From NCBI GenBank assembly GCA_022564085.1, contig JADFMC010000034.1, forward strand, positions 1 to 10,797: a stretch of DNA of 10,797 nucleotides, given 5' to 3'. The notes under the pieces are model-generated. The model had not been told where the DNA came from and made no database searches. It worked only from the letters and a program-made list of their open reading frames with translations. Source of the stretch: Fidelibacterota bacterium (lineage in GTDB: Bacteria; Fidelibacterota; Marinisomatia; SCGC-AAA003-L08; TS1B11). The position numbers and the translations under genes were made by a program. Positions within the stretch are counted from its first letter, which is position 1. Each line of letters opens with the position of its first letter. Positions 1 through 6,826 of the stretch are shown here, piece after piece.

Positions 1-9
1 GGCCTTCAT
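1..9 (-). CDS. Possible start of a downstream gene (first three codons only)
   Basis: Reading the minus strand off the left edge gives ATG AAG GCC (Met-Lys-Ala). An AGAGGA Shine-Dalgarno-like stretch lies about four bases upstream of the ATG. M-K-A is a common opening for Rossmann-fold sugar epimerases and nucleotidyltransferases, which would suit the glycan genes next to it, but three residues cannot identify a family. The spacing from the end of the GT2 gene (about 160 bases) is larger than elsewhere in the window. This is an inference from a start codon and ribosome-binding site only. Confidence 0.3.
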
Positions 10-171
10 CTAATCCTCTAATCTAATGCCTGGGAGTACCGCTCGCTCTGACAGACCACGGTCCCAACTGCTGGTGGCAACGGCCTGGTCATAGCGCCCG
101 CAATTTAGCCGCGTGATCTCATCCAAGGAAGGAACATATCGTCCCAAAAGTGGCTACCTATCTCCGGCCAT
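10..171. other. Intergenic gap left of the GT2 gene
   Basis: This 162-base stretch separates the stop of the GT2 glycosyltransferase from the possible gene start at the left edge. It holds no convincing coding region. A hexamer TCTAAT occurs three times at 9-14, 17-22 and 22-27, just upstream of the possible start. I see no clear hairpin followed by a T-run and no clear sigma-70 promoter. It may carry a promoter for the gene that runs off the edge. Confidence 0.4.
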
Positions 172-1035
172 TCACCCGTCCCTGCCGCGGCGCACCCGGA
201 AGCGGCCCGCCCCCAGCAACAGTAACACCCGCAGGCTATCCAACAGCATAAACAGGGGGATGGTGGTAAACCAGGACCATAGCGGAGCATAACGCCGGTA
301 GAGGATCAGATTGCTGCGCAGCTTCCGTCTGATCTTCCGTACTGAAAACACCCCCCAATAGGCGCCGACCTTGTGCCACATGATGGCCGAGGGCACCATC
401 ACCAGCTGCCATCCGGCCTGCCGGGCACGGAACGAAAAGTCCACGTCCTCACCGTAGGCCACAAAGGCGGTATCGATCAGGCCGATCTGCTCCACCACCT
501 GCCGCCGTACCATCAGGGCGCAGCCGGTGACGTAATCCACTGAGATCTGCCGGCCGAATTGACCCCGGTCCGGCTGGCGGATGCCCACGTGCCAGAGCAG
601 TCCCCGCCACATGCTGACCCGGGCCCCGGCGTACCACACTAACTCCGGCTGATCGTGATAATAGATCTTAGGCGCCAACAGGCCGATGGAGCGATCCGCC
701 TCGCCGGATTGTACCAGTTGCGTGATCATTTCAGGCGCCACTATGGTGTCGTTATTAAGCAGCAGGATATAGTCTGCATGGGCGGCCAGGGCATATTTCA
801 AACCTACATTATTACCACCGGCCCAAAATAGATTCTCTCCATTCTCCAGCAAATGGGCCTGGGGATACTGTTCCCTGATGGCTTCAATTGTGCCATCGGT
901 GGAACCGTTATCCGAAACGACTATCTCCAGGTTGGGGTACACCACCTTAAACAGCGATTCCAGGCAAGCTAATACATTGGCCTGATCGTTCCAGGTGAGG
1001 ACCACACAGCAGACTTTCGGGGACTCACTCACCAT
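172..1035 (-). CDS. GT2 family glycosyltransferase, rhamnosyltransferase-like
   Basis: A 287-residue GT-A fold glycosyltransferase that should transfer a sugar from a nucleotide donor onto a growing surface glycan at the cytoplasmic face of the membrane. Seen in the sequence: the family opening VVLTWNDQAN (11-20), the nucleotide-binding SDNGSTDGT (41-49), WAGGNNVG (71-78), the metal-binding NNDT at 94-97 in place of DxD, DYVTGCALMVRR (167-178), and the acceptor-side YGEDVDFSFRARQAGW (194-209) with the probable base in GED. This order is typical of the WbbL/rhamnosyltransferase subgroup of GT2. The last 30 residues are hydrophobic (about 258-275) and end in a basic tail, so the protein probably sits on the inner membrane. 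Length is normal. It follows the methyltransferase gene by 54 bases on the same strand and is probably cotranscribed. No strong ribosome-binding site precedes the ATG. The donor sugar cannot be read from the sequence; rhamnose is only the commonest case. Confidence 0.88.
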   Translation of the reverse strand: MVSESPKVCCVVLTWNDQANVLACLESLFKVVYPNLEIVVSDNGSTDGTIEAIREQYPQAHLLENGENLFWAGGNNVGLKYALAAHADYILLLNNDTIVAPEMITQLVQSGEADRSIGLLAPKIYYHDQPELVWYAGARVSMWRGLLWHVGIRQPDRGQFGRQISVDYVTGCALMVRRQVVEQIGLIDTAFVAYGEDVDFSFRARQAGWQLVMVPSAIMWHKVGAYWGVFSVRKIRRKLRSNLILYRRYAPLWSWFTTIPLFMLLDSLRVLLLLGAGRFRVRRGRDG

Positions 1036-1089
1036 GTTAGTTTAAGGCCCAGATCCAATCGGGATAACCAACGGCATTCTATTTCCGGC

Positions 1090-1941
1090 TCAAGACCGCT
1101 TTTGCCCGTAGACCAGGATGGCCGTTGCCAAAAACGGCAGGCAGGTTGTATCTCCACGGAATATGGTTTTCCGCAGCCAATGTTTCAACCTGCGGTTTCT
1201 GACCATATCCATCGGGGCGGTAATATACTGAACCCTGTGTGGTTTAAAATCGTATTTGCTCATCAACCGTAGTATCTGGCGCTTGCTATATATACGGGCC
1301 TTCGCCCATCTGCTATGCAGAACTCTTGGTAACCAGGAGAAAAAGGGCACCCGATTCCAGGACAGAAAAGGCAAATTTGCGCCATGGGTCTCGAATATCC
1401 AAGCCTTGTTGGGAACCGATATAATCACTTCGCCACCAGTTTTCAATACCCGGTTGATCTCGGCCATTGCCAAGCCCTCATCCTGTACATGCTCCAGCAC
1501 TTCGTAGCTGATTACCATGTCGAAGTAGCCGTCCTCAAAGGGTAGGTGTCGGCCAGGGTAATATACCGGGTGAATATTATTGATGTCATGGCTGGAGAGG
1601 TATTCACTGAAGATGTCCAGATCGGACTGATGGATATCCACAGCATATATATCGCAATTCTGATCAGCGAAAAATGCAGTTTGGGCCCCGTTGCCGCAAC
1701 CGAAATCCAATATACGTTTTCCATTAAACGACGTAGCTGCGGTCGATAACCGATATCGACGACGGAGAATTTCCTGGCCCGACTCCGCCGGCTTACCTCT
1801 GGCAATATGATTATGCAATATCTCGTGCGAACTATCTGACCGCAGGTATATTTGTCCGTCCCAAAGGGGAAATTTAAACAGTAAATATAGCCCAATTAAA
1901 TCACTGGAATCAGGCTTAATTTCTCCCCCATGCTGATCCAT
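1090..1941 (-). CDS. Class I SAM-dependent methyltransferase
   Basis: A 283-residue methyltransferase of the Methyltransf_11/UbiE-like class. With the 1941 ATG as residue 1, motif I is ILDFGCGNGAQT (77-88), the ribose-binding acidic residue lies in VDIH (101-104), FDMVISYEVLEHV (140-152) covers motif II with the typical EVLEHV helix, and INRVLKTGGEVIISVPN (162-178) is motif III. The substrate is not determined by these motifs. Between glycosyltransferases, a sugar or lipid-linked sugar is likely (an inference); small-molecule methylation is also possible. The start is uncertain: in-frame ATGs at 1941, 1956 and 1986 all lack a good ribosome-binding site, and the longer ones run deeper into the oppositely oriented GT9 gene. 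I chose 1941 because it overlaps that gene least (12 bases). The gene is visibly more AT-rich than its neighbours: 20 of 60 bases are G or C at 1861-1920 and 24 of 60 at 1621-1680, against 45 of 60 at 2521-2580. Confidence 0.88.
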   Translation of the reverse strand: MDQHGGEIKPDSSDLIGLYLLFKFPLWDGQIYLRSDSSHEILHNHIARGKPAESGQEILRRRYRLSTAATSFNGKRILDFGCGNGAQTAFFADQNCDIYAVDIHQSDLDIFSEYLSSHDINNIHPVYYPGRHLPFEDGYFDMVISYEVLEHVQDEGLAMAEINRVLKTGGEVIISVPNKAWIFETHGANLPFLSWNRVPFFSWLPRVLHSRWAKARIYSKRQILRLMSKYDFKPHRVQYITAPMDMVRNRRLKHWLRKTIFRGDTTCLPFLATAILVYGQKRS

Positions 1942-2988
1942 TACGACTGCCGTCATTTCCAGGGAACGGTCCCCTGCAGTTTTCATAAGACCGAAGGAGT
2001 TCACTGCCAAGATTGCCCCCATTACGACCAAGTGACCCGCCGAATTCTGATAATCAAACTGGACGCCTTGGGCGACGTAATCCGCACCACGCCCTTGGTG
2101 GAAACCCTGAAGCGATCAGACTCAGGGAGCCAGATTTTCTGGCTGACCCGCTGGCCGGAAATCCTCCCAGACACAGTGGATCGGAAACTCCCGTTCGACC
2201 TCCCTAGCATTCTCTACCTGGAACAGGTAACCTTCGATCTGCTCATCAACCTGGACAAGGATGTGGAAGCCTGCGCCCTGGCCAGCCGGGTGCAGGCTGA
2301 GAAGAAACATGGTTTTGTGCTATCCGGGGGCGTGCCGGCGCCAGTAGATCAGCTGGCCGAACAAAAGTTCCTCACCGGGCTATTCGATGATATTGGCCGG
2401 GCCAACACCAAATCATACCCCGAAGAGATATTCGAGATCATTGGCCAAACCTTCAAGGGTGAAAAGTACGCTATCGCCGATTATGCCTCGGATGAACAGT
2501 GGTCCCTGCCCAACGGCGGCCCCCTGGTGGGGCTGAATACCGGCTGCGGCCGGCGCTGGCTGACCCGTCTGTGGCCCGAGGAGTACTGGGTGCAGCTGGC
2601 CATCGAGCTGCAGGAACAGGGCTATCGGGTGCTACTTTTGGGCGGTCCCGACGAGGAGCAGGCCAACCGACGCATCCAGGCCGACTCGGGGGCACTATAT
2701 CTGGGAACTATGCCATTGGAGCGGTTCATCAGCCTCTTGAACCAGTGCGACCTGGTAGTGACGCTGGTGACCATGGCCCTGCACCTGGCCATCGCCCTGG
2801 AAAAACGAATCGTCTTGCTCAATAACATTTTCAATCGCCACGAATTTGAACTCTATGGCCTGGGTGAAATCCTGGAACCCCCCAATTGCACCTGCTACTT
2901 CGCCCCAGAATGCGACCGGGAGTGCATGCGGGAGCTTTCGGTGAATGAAATATTCGAAGCGGTATCTCGGCAGCTAGATGTAGGATGA
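1930..2988 (+). CDS. GT9 family glycosyltransferase (heptosyltransferase-like) with two cysteine clusters
   Basis: A 352-residue GT-B enzyme related to ADP-heptose:LPS heptosyltransferases, which build the inner core of lipopolysaccharide or related glycans. Seen: RRILIIKLDALGDVIRTTPL (37-56), the hallmark N-terminal loop of GT9; GLNTGCGRRW (201-210) at the start of the donor-binding domain; VLLLGGPDE (234-242); and CDLVVTLVTMALHLAIAL (273-290), the slot usually read as D-S-G-x-M-H-L-A. The first 36 residues precede the catalytic fold and carry C7, C16, C26 and C29. The C-terminus carries C320, C322, C328 and C332. Both clusters look like metal or Fe-S ligand sets and are not part of classical WaaC/WaaF. 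I recall similar extensions in GT9 proteins of environmental bacteria but no characterised role. The N-terminal cysteines favour the 1930 start although no good ribosome-binding site precedes it. It overlaps the next gene by ATGA, indicating translational coupling. Confidence 0.88.
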   Translation: MLIHYDCRHFQGTVPCSFHKTEGVHCQDCPHYDQVTRRILIIKLDALGDVIRTTPLVETLKRSDSGSQIFWLTRWPEILPDTVDRKLPFDLPSILYLEQVTFDLLINLDKDVEACALASRVQAEKKHGFVLSGGVPAPVDQLAEQKFLTGLFDDIGRANTKSYPEEIFEIIGQTFKGEKYAIADYASDEQWSLPNGGPLVGLNTGCGRRWLTRLWPEEYWVQLAIELQEQGYRVLLLGGPDEEQANRRIQADSGALYLGTMPLERFISLLNQCDLVVTLVTMALHLAIALEKRIVLLNNIFNRHEFELYGLGEILEPPNCTCYFAPECDRECMRELSVNEIFEAVSRQLDVG

Positions 2989-4112
2989 AGATCGCCCAAC
3001 TGGGACTTTTCCCACCGTTCCGAGGCGGGATCCAGCACTTCAATACGCTGCTGTACCGGCATCTAAGCACCCGCCACCAGGTTCAGGCGATCAATTTCCG
3101 TCGCCAGTACCCCAATTTCCTATTCCCCGGCACCAGCCAATTCGATGAAACCCTCGCCGTTGTACCGGCCTTTGAGGAGCGGTTGTTCGACCCCCTGAAC
3201 CCCAGCTCCTGGTACCGGGTCTACCGCCGGCTGGCAGACTGGCAGGCTGACCTGGTGATATTCAAGTACTGGATGCCATACTTCGCTCCCGGCCTGGGAT
3301 CGGTGATGCGACTGCTGGGCCGCGGCAATGCCACCCGCAGTCTGTGCATTATCGATAATCTGGCCCCCCACGAGCATCGTCCTGGTGACCGGCTGCTTAA
3401 CCGCTATCTGGTGAACAGCACCGACCTGTTCATTCCCATGTCCACCGTTATCGAACAGCAGCTGTTGGCACTCAAACCCCTGGCACGCTTCCAGCTCAAC
3501 CCACACCCGACCTACACCAATTTCGGTCCCGGGATGCCGCGAGACCAGGCCCGGCAGCGATTGGGGCTGGGGCCGGAACCGGTCCTGCTTTACTTCGGCT
3601 ATATCCGTAAATATAAAGGCCTGCTGACACTCCTGGAGGCCTTACCTGCGGTGGTGGAGCGCTTGGGAGCCAAAACGATCATCGCTGGAGAGTTTTACGA
3701 TGACCCGGCCGAATACCAGGCCCGTATGGAAGGTCCGGTGCTGGCGCCGTATCTGGTGGATGCCACTCGCTTTATTCCAGACGACGAGGTGGCGATCTAT
3801 TTTTCTGCCGCCGATGTGGTGGTGCTGCCCTACCTGACCGCCACCCAGAGCGGCATCGTTTCGATCGCTCAGGAATATGAAGTGCCCTGCATCGTCACGT
3901 CCGTGGGCGGACTGCCCGAAGTGGTGCTGCACGGCCATACAGGTCTGGTGGTGCCACCCGATGACCCACAGGCGCTGGCTCAGGCCATCATTGAATTCTT
4001 TACTACCGTAGACCGACAGCAGATGGTTAAGCGTATCGCCGAGGAGAAACAGCGCTACAGCTGGTCATCGCTGGTGGATACCATCGAAGCCCTGGCGGAC
4101 GATATGACTTAG
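2985..4112 (+). CDS. GT4 family glycosyltransferase
   Basis: A 375-residue retaining GT-B glycosyltransferase, expected to add a hexose or similar sugar from a nucleotide donor in surface-glycan assembly. Seen: the acceptor-domain glycine loop FPPFRGGIQHF (9-19); FGYIRKYKGLLTLLEAL (204-220), where R208 and K211 occupy the usual phosphate-contacting positions; IIAGEF (232-237); and the donor-side segment running from LPYLTATQSG (281-290) through SVGGLPEVV (306-314) to GHTGLVVPPDDPQAL (317-331). The usual E-x7-E pair is altered: the first glutamate position is Q288 in ATQSG and the second region reads AQEYE (295-299). This ATQSG variant fits a subgroup of GT4 rather than a dead enzyme. The ATG shares four bases with the stop of the GT9 gene, so the two are translated together. 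It ends 35 bases before the stop of the convergent GT2 gene, with no clear terminator between. The donor sugar is unknown. Confidence 0.88.
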   Translation: MKIAQLGLFPPFRGGIQHFNTLLYRHLSTRHQVQAINFRRQYPNFLFPGTSQFDETLAVVPAFEERLFDPLNPSSWYRVYRRLADWQADLVIFKYWMPYFAPGLGSVMRLLGRGNATRSLCIIDNLAPHEHRPGDRLLNRYLVNSTDLFIPMSTVIEQQLLALKPLARFQLNPHPTYTNFGPGMPRDQARQRLGLGPEPVLLYFGYIRKYKGLLTLLEALPAVVERLGAKTIIAGEFYDDPAEYQARMEGPVLAPYLVDATRFIPDDEVAIYFSAADVVVLPYLTATQSGIVSIAQEYEVPCIVTSVGGLPEVVLHGHTGLVVPPDDPQALAQAIIEFFTTVDRQQMVKRIAEEKQRYSWSSLVDTIEALADDMT

Positions 4113-4147
4113 CCGCGCTGGAGGCCGGTGGGCGAATTGGACTGATA
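4113..4147. other. Convergent junction without a visible terminator
   Basis: Only 35 bases separate the stop codons of the plus-strand GT4 gene and the minus-strand GT2 gene. There is no strong GC hairpin with a T-run on either strand, so transcripts from the two sides probably run into each other or end by a factor-dependent mechanism. Confidence 0.4.
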
Positions 4148-5113
4148 TCAAGGGAGAGATTCTTCCCGGGCCACAGGTTGCACGCCGCCGGCCGAGTAGA
4201 CGCTTTTGATCAGGTCCATCTCCTGGTGACGCCGCTGGACAAACATCTCCGCCACCAAGCCTATGGAGACCAGTTGCACGCCCACGATAATCAGCAGCAT
4301 GCCCAGGAATAGCAGGGGACGGTTTCCGATCCAGATGCCGCGAAACCAGTTGATCGCCAGGTACAATGAAATCGCCATACCCGTGCCGGATATGATCAGC
4401 CCTGCCAGGCCGAAGAAGTGCAATGGCCGCTGGAAATAGCGCCCCAGAAACAGCACGGTTAACAGGTCCATCAGGCCATGAAAATAGCGGGCCCGTCCAT
4501 ATTTCGTGCGGCCGTGGAGCCGGGGCCGGTGCTCCACCACTTTTTCGGTCACCCGGAAACCCTTATACTGGGACAAGGCCGGGATGTAGCGATGCAGGCC
4601 GCCATAGATTTCCAGACTTTTGGCCAACTCGGAACGATAGACTTTGAGGCCGCAGTTGGAGTCGTGGATATTGACACCGGTCATCAGCCGTACCACGAAA
4701 TTGAAAAATTTTGAGGGCCAGCGCTTGGACAGCGGATCGTGGCGCACCTTCTTCCATCCGGTCACCAGATCCCAGCCCTCCATAAGTTTGGCTATCAGGG
4801 CCGGGATCTCAGCGGGGTTGTCCTGCAGGTCGGAATCGAGGGTGACCACCACCTCCCCCCGGGCGGTTTTGAAACCGGCCGCCAAGGCAGCCGCTTTACC
4901 GTAGTTGCGGTAAAAGGTCAGTACTTTAACCCGTGAATCGCTATCGGCGATCTCTCTGAGAGCCGGGCCGGAGCCGTCGTCGCTCCCATCGTCAATGTAG
5001 ATGATTTCACCCCGGTCACCGGACGGGATCACAGCCGCCAACTCCCGGTGCAGCTGGGGTAGTGAACCCACTTCGTTATAAACCGGCACCACGGCGCTAA
5101 CCGAATAGGTCAT
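4148..5113 (-). CDS. Membrane-anchored GT2 glycosyltransferase, polyprenyl/dolichyl-phosphate sugar transferase type
   Basis: A 321-residue protein of the DPM1/GtrB/ArnC group. This group moves a sugar from a nucleotide donor to a polyprenyl phosphate (undecaprenyl phosphate in bacteria), giving a lipid-linked sugar for use outside the membrane. Seen: SAVVPVYNEVGSL (6-18), IIYIDDGSDDGS (37-48), FYRNYGKAAALAAGF (67-81), the catalytic DSDLQDNPAEIP (93-104) with the DxD metal site, and HDSNCGLKVYR (150-160). After the catalytic domain come two membrane segments at about 232-256 and 266-290, as expected for GtrB-like proteins, then a short charged tail. I chose the ATG at 5113 because a GAGGAG ribosome-binding site precedes it, overlapping the stop of the TPR gene. 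An ATG at 5128 would add five residues but lacks such a site. It is the last gene of the minus-strand run. The sugar (glucose, mannose or other) is not readable. Confidence 0.88.
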   Translation of the reverse strand: MTYSVSAVVPVYNEVGSLPQLHRELAAVIPSGDRGEIIYIDDGSDDGSGPALREIADSDSRVKVLTFYRNYGKAAALAAGFKTARGEVVVTLDSDLQDNPAEIPALIAKLMEGWDLVTGWKKVRHDPLSKRWPSKFFNFVVRLMTGVNIHDSNCGLKVYRSELAKSLEIYGGLHRYIPALSQYKGFRVTEKVVEHRPRLHGRTKYGRARYFHGLMDLLTVLFLGRYFQRPLHFFGLAGLIISGTGMAISLYLAINWFRGIWIGNRPLLFLGMLLIIVGVQLVSIGLVAEMFVQRRHQEMDLIKSVYSAGGVQPVAREESLP

Positions 5114-5116
5114 GGT

Positions 5117-5122
5117 CTCCTC
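5117..5122 (-). promoter_or_regulatory. Ribosome-binding site of the GT2 gene
   Basis: GAGGAG lies three bases before the ATG at 5113 and overlaps the TGA of the upstream TPR gene (5121-5123). This couples translation of the two genes and decides between the two nearby ATG codons. The spacing is short, which keeps some doubt. Confidence 0.5.
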
Positions 5123-6710
5123 ATTCATCGGAAGCGCGTATTTCTGTGGGTTGGCGGCTTTCCCGGATTTCGCGAGCCTGCTGGAAATATTGCTCCGCCT
5201 GATCCCGGTCACCGAGCCGCAGGTATACTTCCCCTAAATGATCGAGGACGATGGCATTATTCCCATTGGCCTTCAGGCTGAGGGCGATCTGCTTGCGGGC
5301 CTTTTTATAGCGCCCCAGCTGGTACCATATCCAGCCGTAAGTATCCAGGAACGAGGAATTGCCGGGCTGTAGTTTTAATGATCGCTTGGACATTTTACGG
5401 GCAATCTTCAGCTGCTTCCGGCTGGGGTTGGAGCGGTCCGCCAGGCTATACGCGTAATTATTCAGGGTCACCGGGTCATCACGATCGCGGTCGAGCAATA
5501 CTTCATACAGGGAATCCGACGCCCTGAACTTCTCCATGCCGGCCCAGTTGGAGGCCAGGATTCGTTTGATATAGCGAGCGGAAGGCTTGCGTTCCAATGC
5601 TCCCAGCAAGTGGCCTTCCGCATCTGCATAACGTTCAGCATCATAATACAAGCGACCCATGAGATATTTGATATCGGTGTGCACCGGAAAACGGGCGACG
5701 GCCTCTTCCATCACGGCGATGGCCCCGGATAAGTCATCCCGGTAGGACCGGGCAATAGCCAGGCCGGTGTAGCCACCGGCGCTATCGGGGTAAATCTCCA
5801 GCATCATTTGTGACACCCGGGCCAGTTCCTGGTAGTTACCCAGCTCCGCGGCTACTCCGCCATACGTACTGAGAACTTCCCATTGGCGGTGCCCTTCTTC
5901 CAGTAGCGCAGCTATTACGCCCAAGGCCGGTTCCAGCTCCTTAACCTGGGTGTACAGCCAGGCCAACTGCAGCCGGTTGGCGGTGGATGCTACACCTGAC
6001 GCTGAAAGCTGCTCATAAATTTCCACGGCTTCCTGATAGCGCTCGGTTCGCAGGCAGATTTCCGCGTAGGTTCTTGACACTTGCGAGTCATCGGGCTTCT
6101 GCTGGTGCAGCCGCTGGTAGACCAGGTAAGCCCTTTCCAGATCTCCCACGGAGAGAGCCAGTTCACCGGCGCGGGGCAAAACATGTAGCTGGCCGGGATC
6201 GCGATCCGCAATCAGCAGGTAGGTTTCGACGGCGTCATTAATCTTATTTAGCTTGATCTGGAGTGCCGCCTTGCGGAATAGCGGATCGATCTCATTAGGA
6301 TCCAGCCGGGCCCACTCATCCAGATGATGCAGGGCGGCCTGGTAGTCCTCCCGGGCAACGGAGTTGCGGGCTAACAGCTCATGCACCAGCGGGTCGTCCG
6401 GTTCGAGTTGCAGGGCCTTTTGGGCCGCATGGTTGGCCCTCTGTGGCCGATGGAGCCGCATCAAGGCTTCCGCCAGCTCCAGGAAGATCGTAGCCGAGGT
6501 TGAGTCGTAGCGCAAAGCCAGCTCGTAGGAGGCCACCGCCTGGTGATACTCGCCCTGCAGCATGGCCAGGTCAGCATCTAAGAAATGTGACAGGGCGCGA
6601 CTGTCGTATTGCCGCTGCTGACCGGGGCTTTTCTCCTGTGCGTACGGGAACCCCACCACAGGTACCACTATTAGCAGCATTAAAATAATTGCCCGCACCG
6701 TTCGCAGCAT
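5121..6710 (-). CDS. Exported tetratricopeptide repeat (TPR) protein
   Basis: A 529-residue protein built almost entirely of TPR helix pairs after an N-terminal signal sequence. From the chosen ATG it begins MLRTVRAIILMLLIVVPVVG, a basic start plus a hydrophobic core, then PYAQ, a plausible signal peptidase I site near residue 24. About a dozen repeats follow, recognisable by motifs such as GEYHQAVASYELAL and RYQEAVEIYEQL. Near the C-terminus, LNNYAYSLADR, FLDTYGWIWYQLGRYKKA and VLDHLGEVYLRLGDRDQAEQ form a module common in periplasmic or envelope TPR proteins. It most likely acts as a periplasmic scaffold or a lipid-less outer-membrane partner; a role in glycan export is an inference from position. 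The start is uncertain. An ATG at 6827 sits in a TGATG overlap with the stop of the preceding gene and would add 39 mostly basic residues before the signal peptide, while the 6710 ATG gives a normal signal peptide but has no good ribosome-binding site. Confidence 0.85.
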   Translation of the reverse strand: MLRTVRAIILMLLIVVPVVGFPYAQEKSPGQQRQYDSRALSHFLDADLAMLQGEYHQAVASYELALRYDSTSATIFLELAEALMRLHRPQRANHAAQKALQLEPDDPLVHELLARNSVAREDYQAALHHLDEWARLDPNEIDPLFRKAALQIKLNKINDAVETYLLIADRDPGQLHVLPRAGELALSVGDLERAYLVYQRLHQQKPDDSQVSRTYAEICLRTERYQEAVEIYEQLSASGVASTANRLQLAWLYTQVKELEPALGVIAALLEEGHRQWEVLSTYGGVAAELGNYQELARVSQMMLEIYPDSAGGYTGLAIARSYRDDLSGAIAVMEEAVARFPVHTDIKYLMGRLYYDAERYADAEGHLLGALERKPSARYIKRILASNWAGMEKFRASDSLYEVLLDRDRDDPVTLNNYAYSLADRSNPSRKQLKIARKMSKRSLKLQPGNSSFLDTYGWIWYQLGRYKKARKQIALSLKANGNNAIVLDHLGEVYLRLGDRDQAEQYFQQAREIRESRQPTEIRASDE

Positions 6711-6826
6711 GACAACAGTCAATTTAGGAATAACCCCATATTCTCTTGATTCCTCTCGACAGAAATTACCTTTTTTGAGGGTAGCTGGGCGCCCTGCTGA
6801 AGGTAGCCCTCGAATCCGGCGCCACA
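6711..6826 (-). other. Segment of uncertain coding status before the TPR gene
   Basis: This 116-base stretch lies between the nucleotidyltransferase stop and the chosen TPR start. It is open in the TPR frame, so it is either a 5' leader or an N-terminal extension. A GAGAGGAA purine run lies within it, on the minus strand around 6740-6752, but no in-frame ATG follows at a suitable distance. No hairpin terminator is evident. Confidence 0.4.

Noticed and set aside
18..92. A 24-codon open frame on the minus strand ending just before the possible left-edge gene
   Set aside because: It has no ribosome-binding site and no recognisable sequence; an open frame of this length is expected by chance.
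1942..2031. Methyltransferase start codons further upstream (TTG at 2031, ATG at 1986)
   Set aside because: They would overlap the conserved cysteine-rich start of the GT9 gene by up to about 100 bases and none has a ribosome-binding site.
4100..4170. An intrinsic terminator between the convergent GT4 and GT2 genes
   Set aside because: The partial symmetry GGGAGAGATTCTTCCC lies mostly in the GT2 coding end, is imperfect, and has no T-run on either strand.
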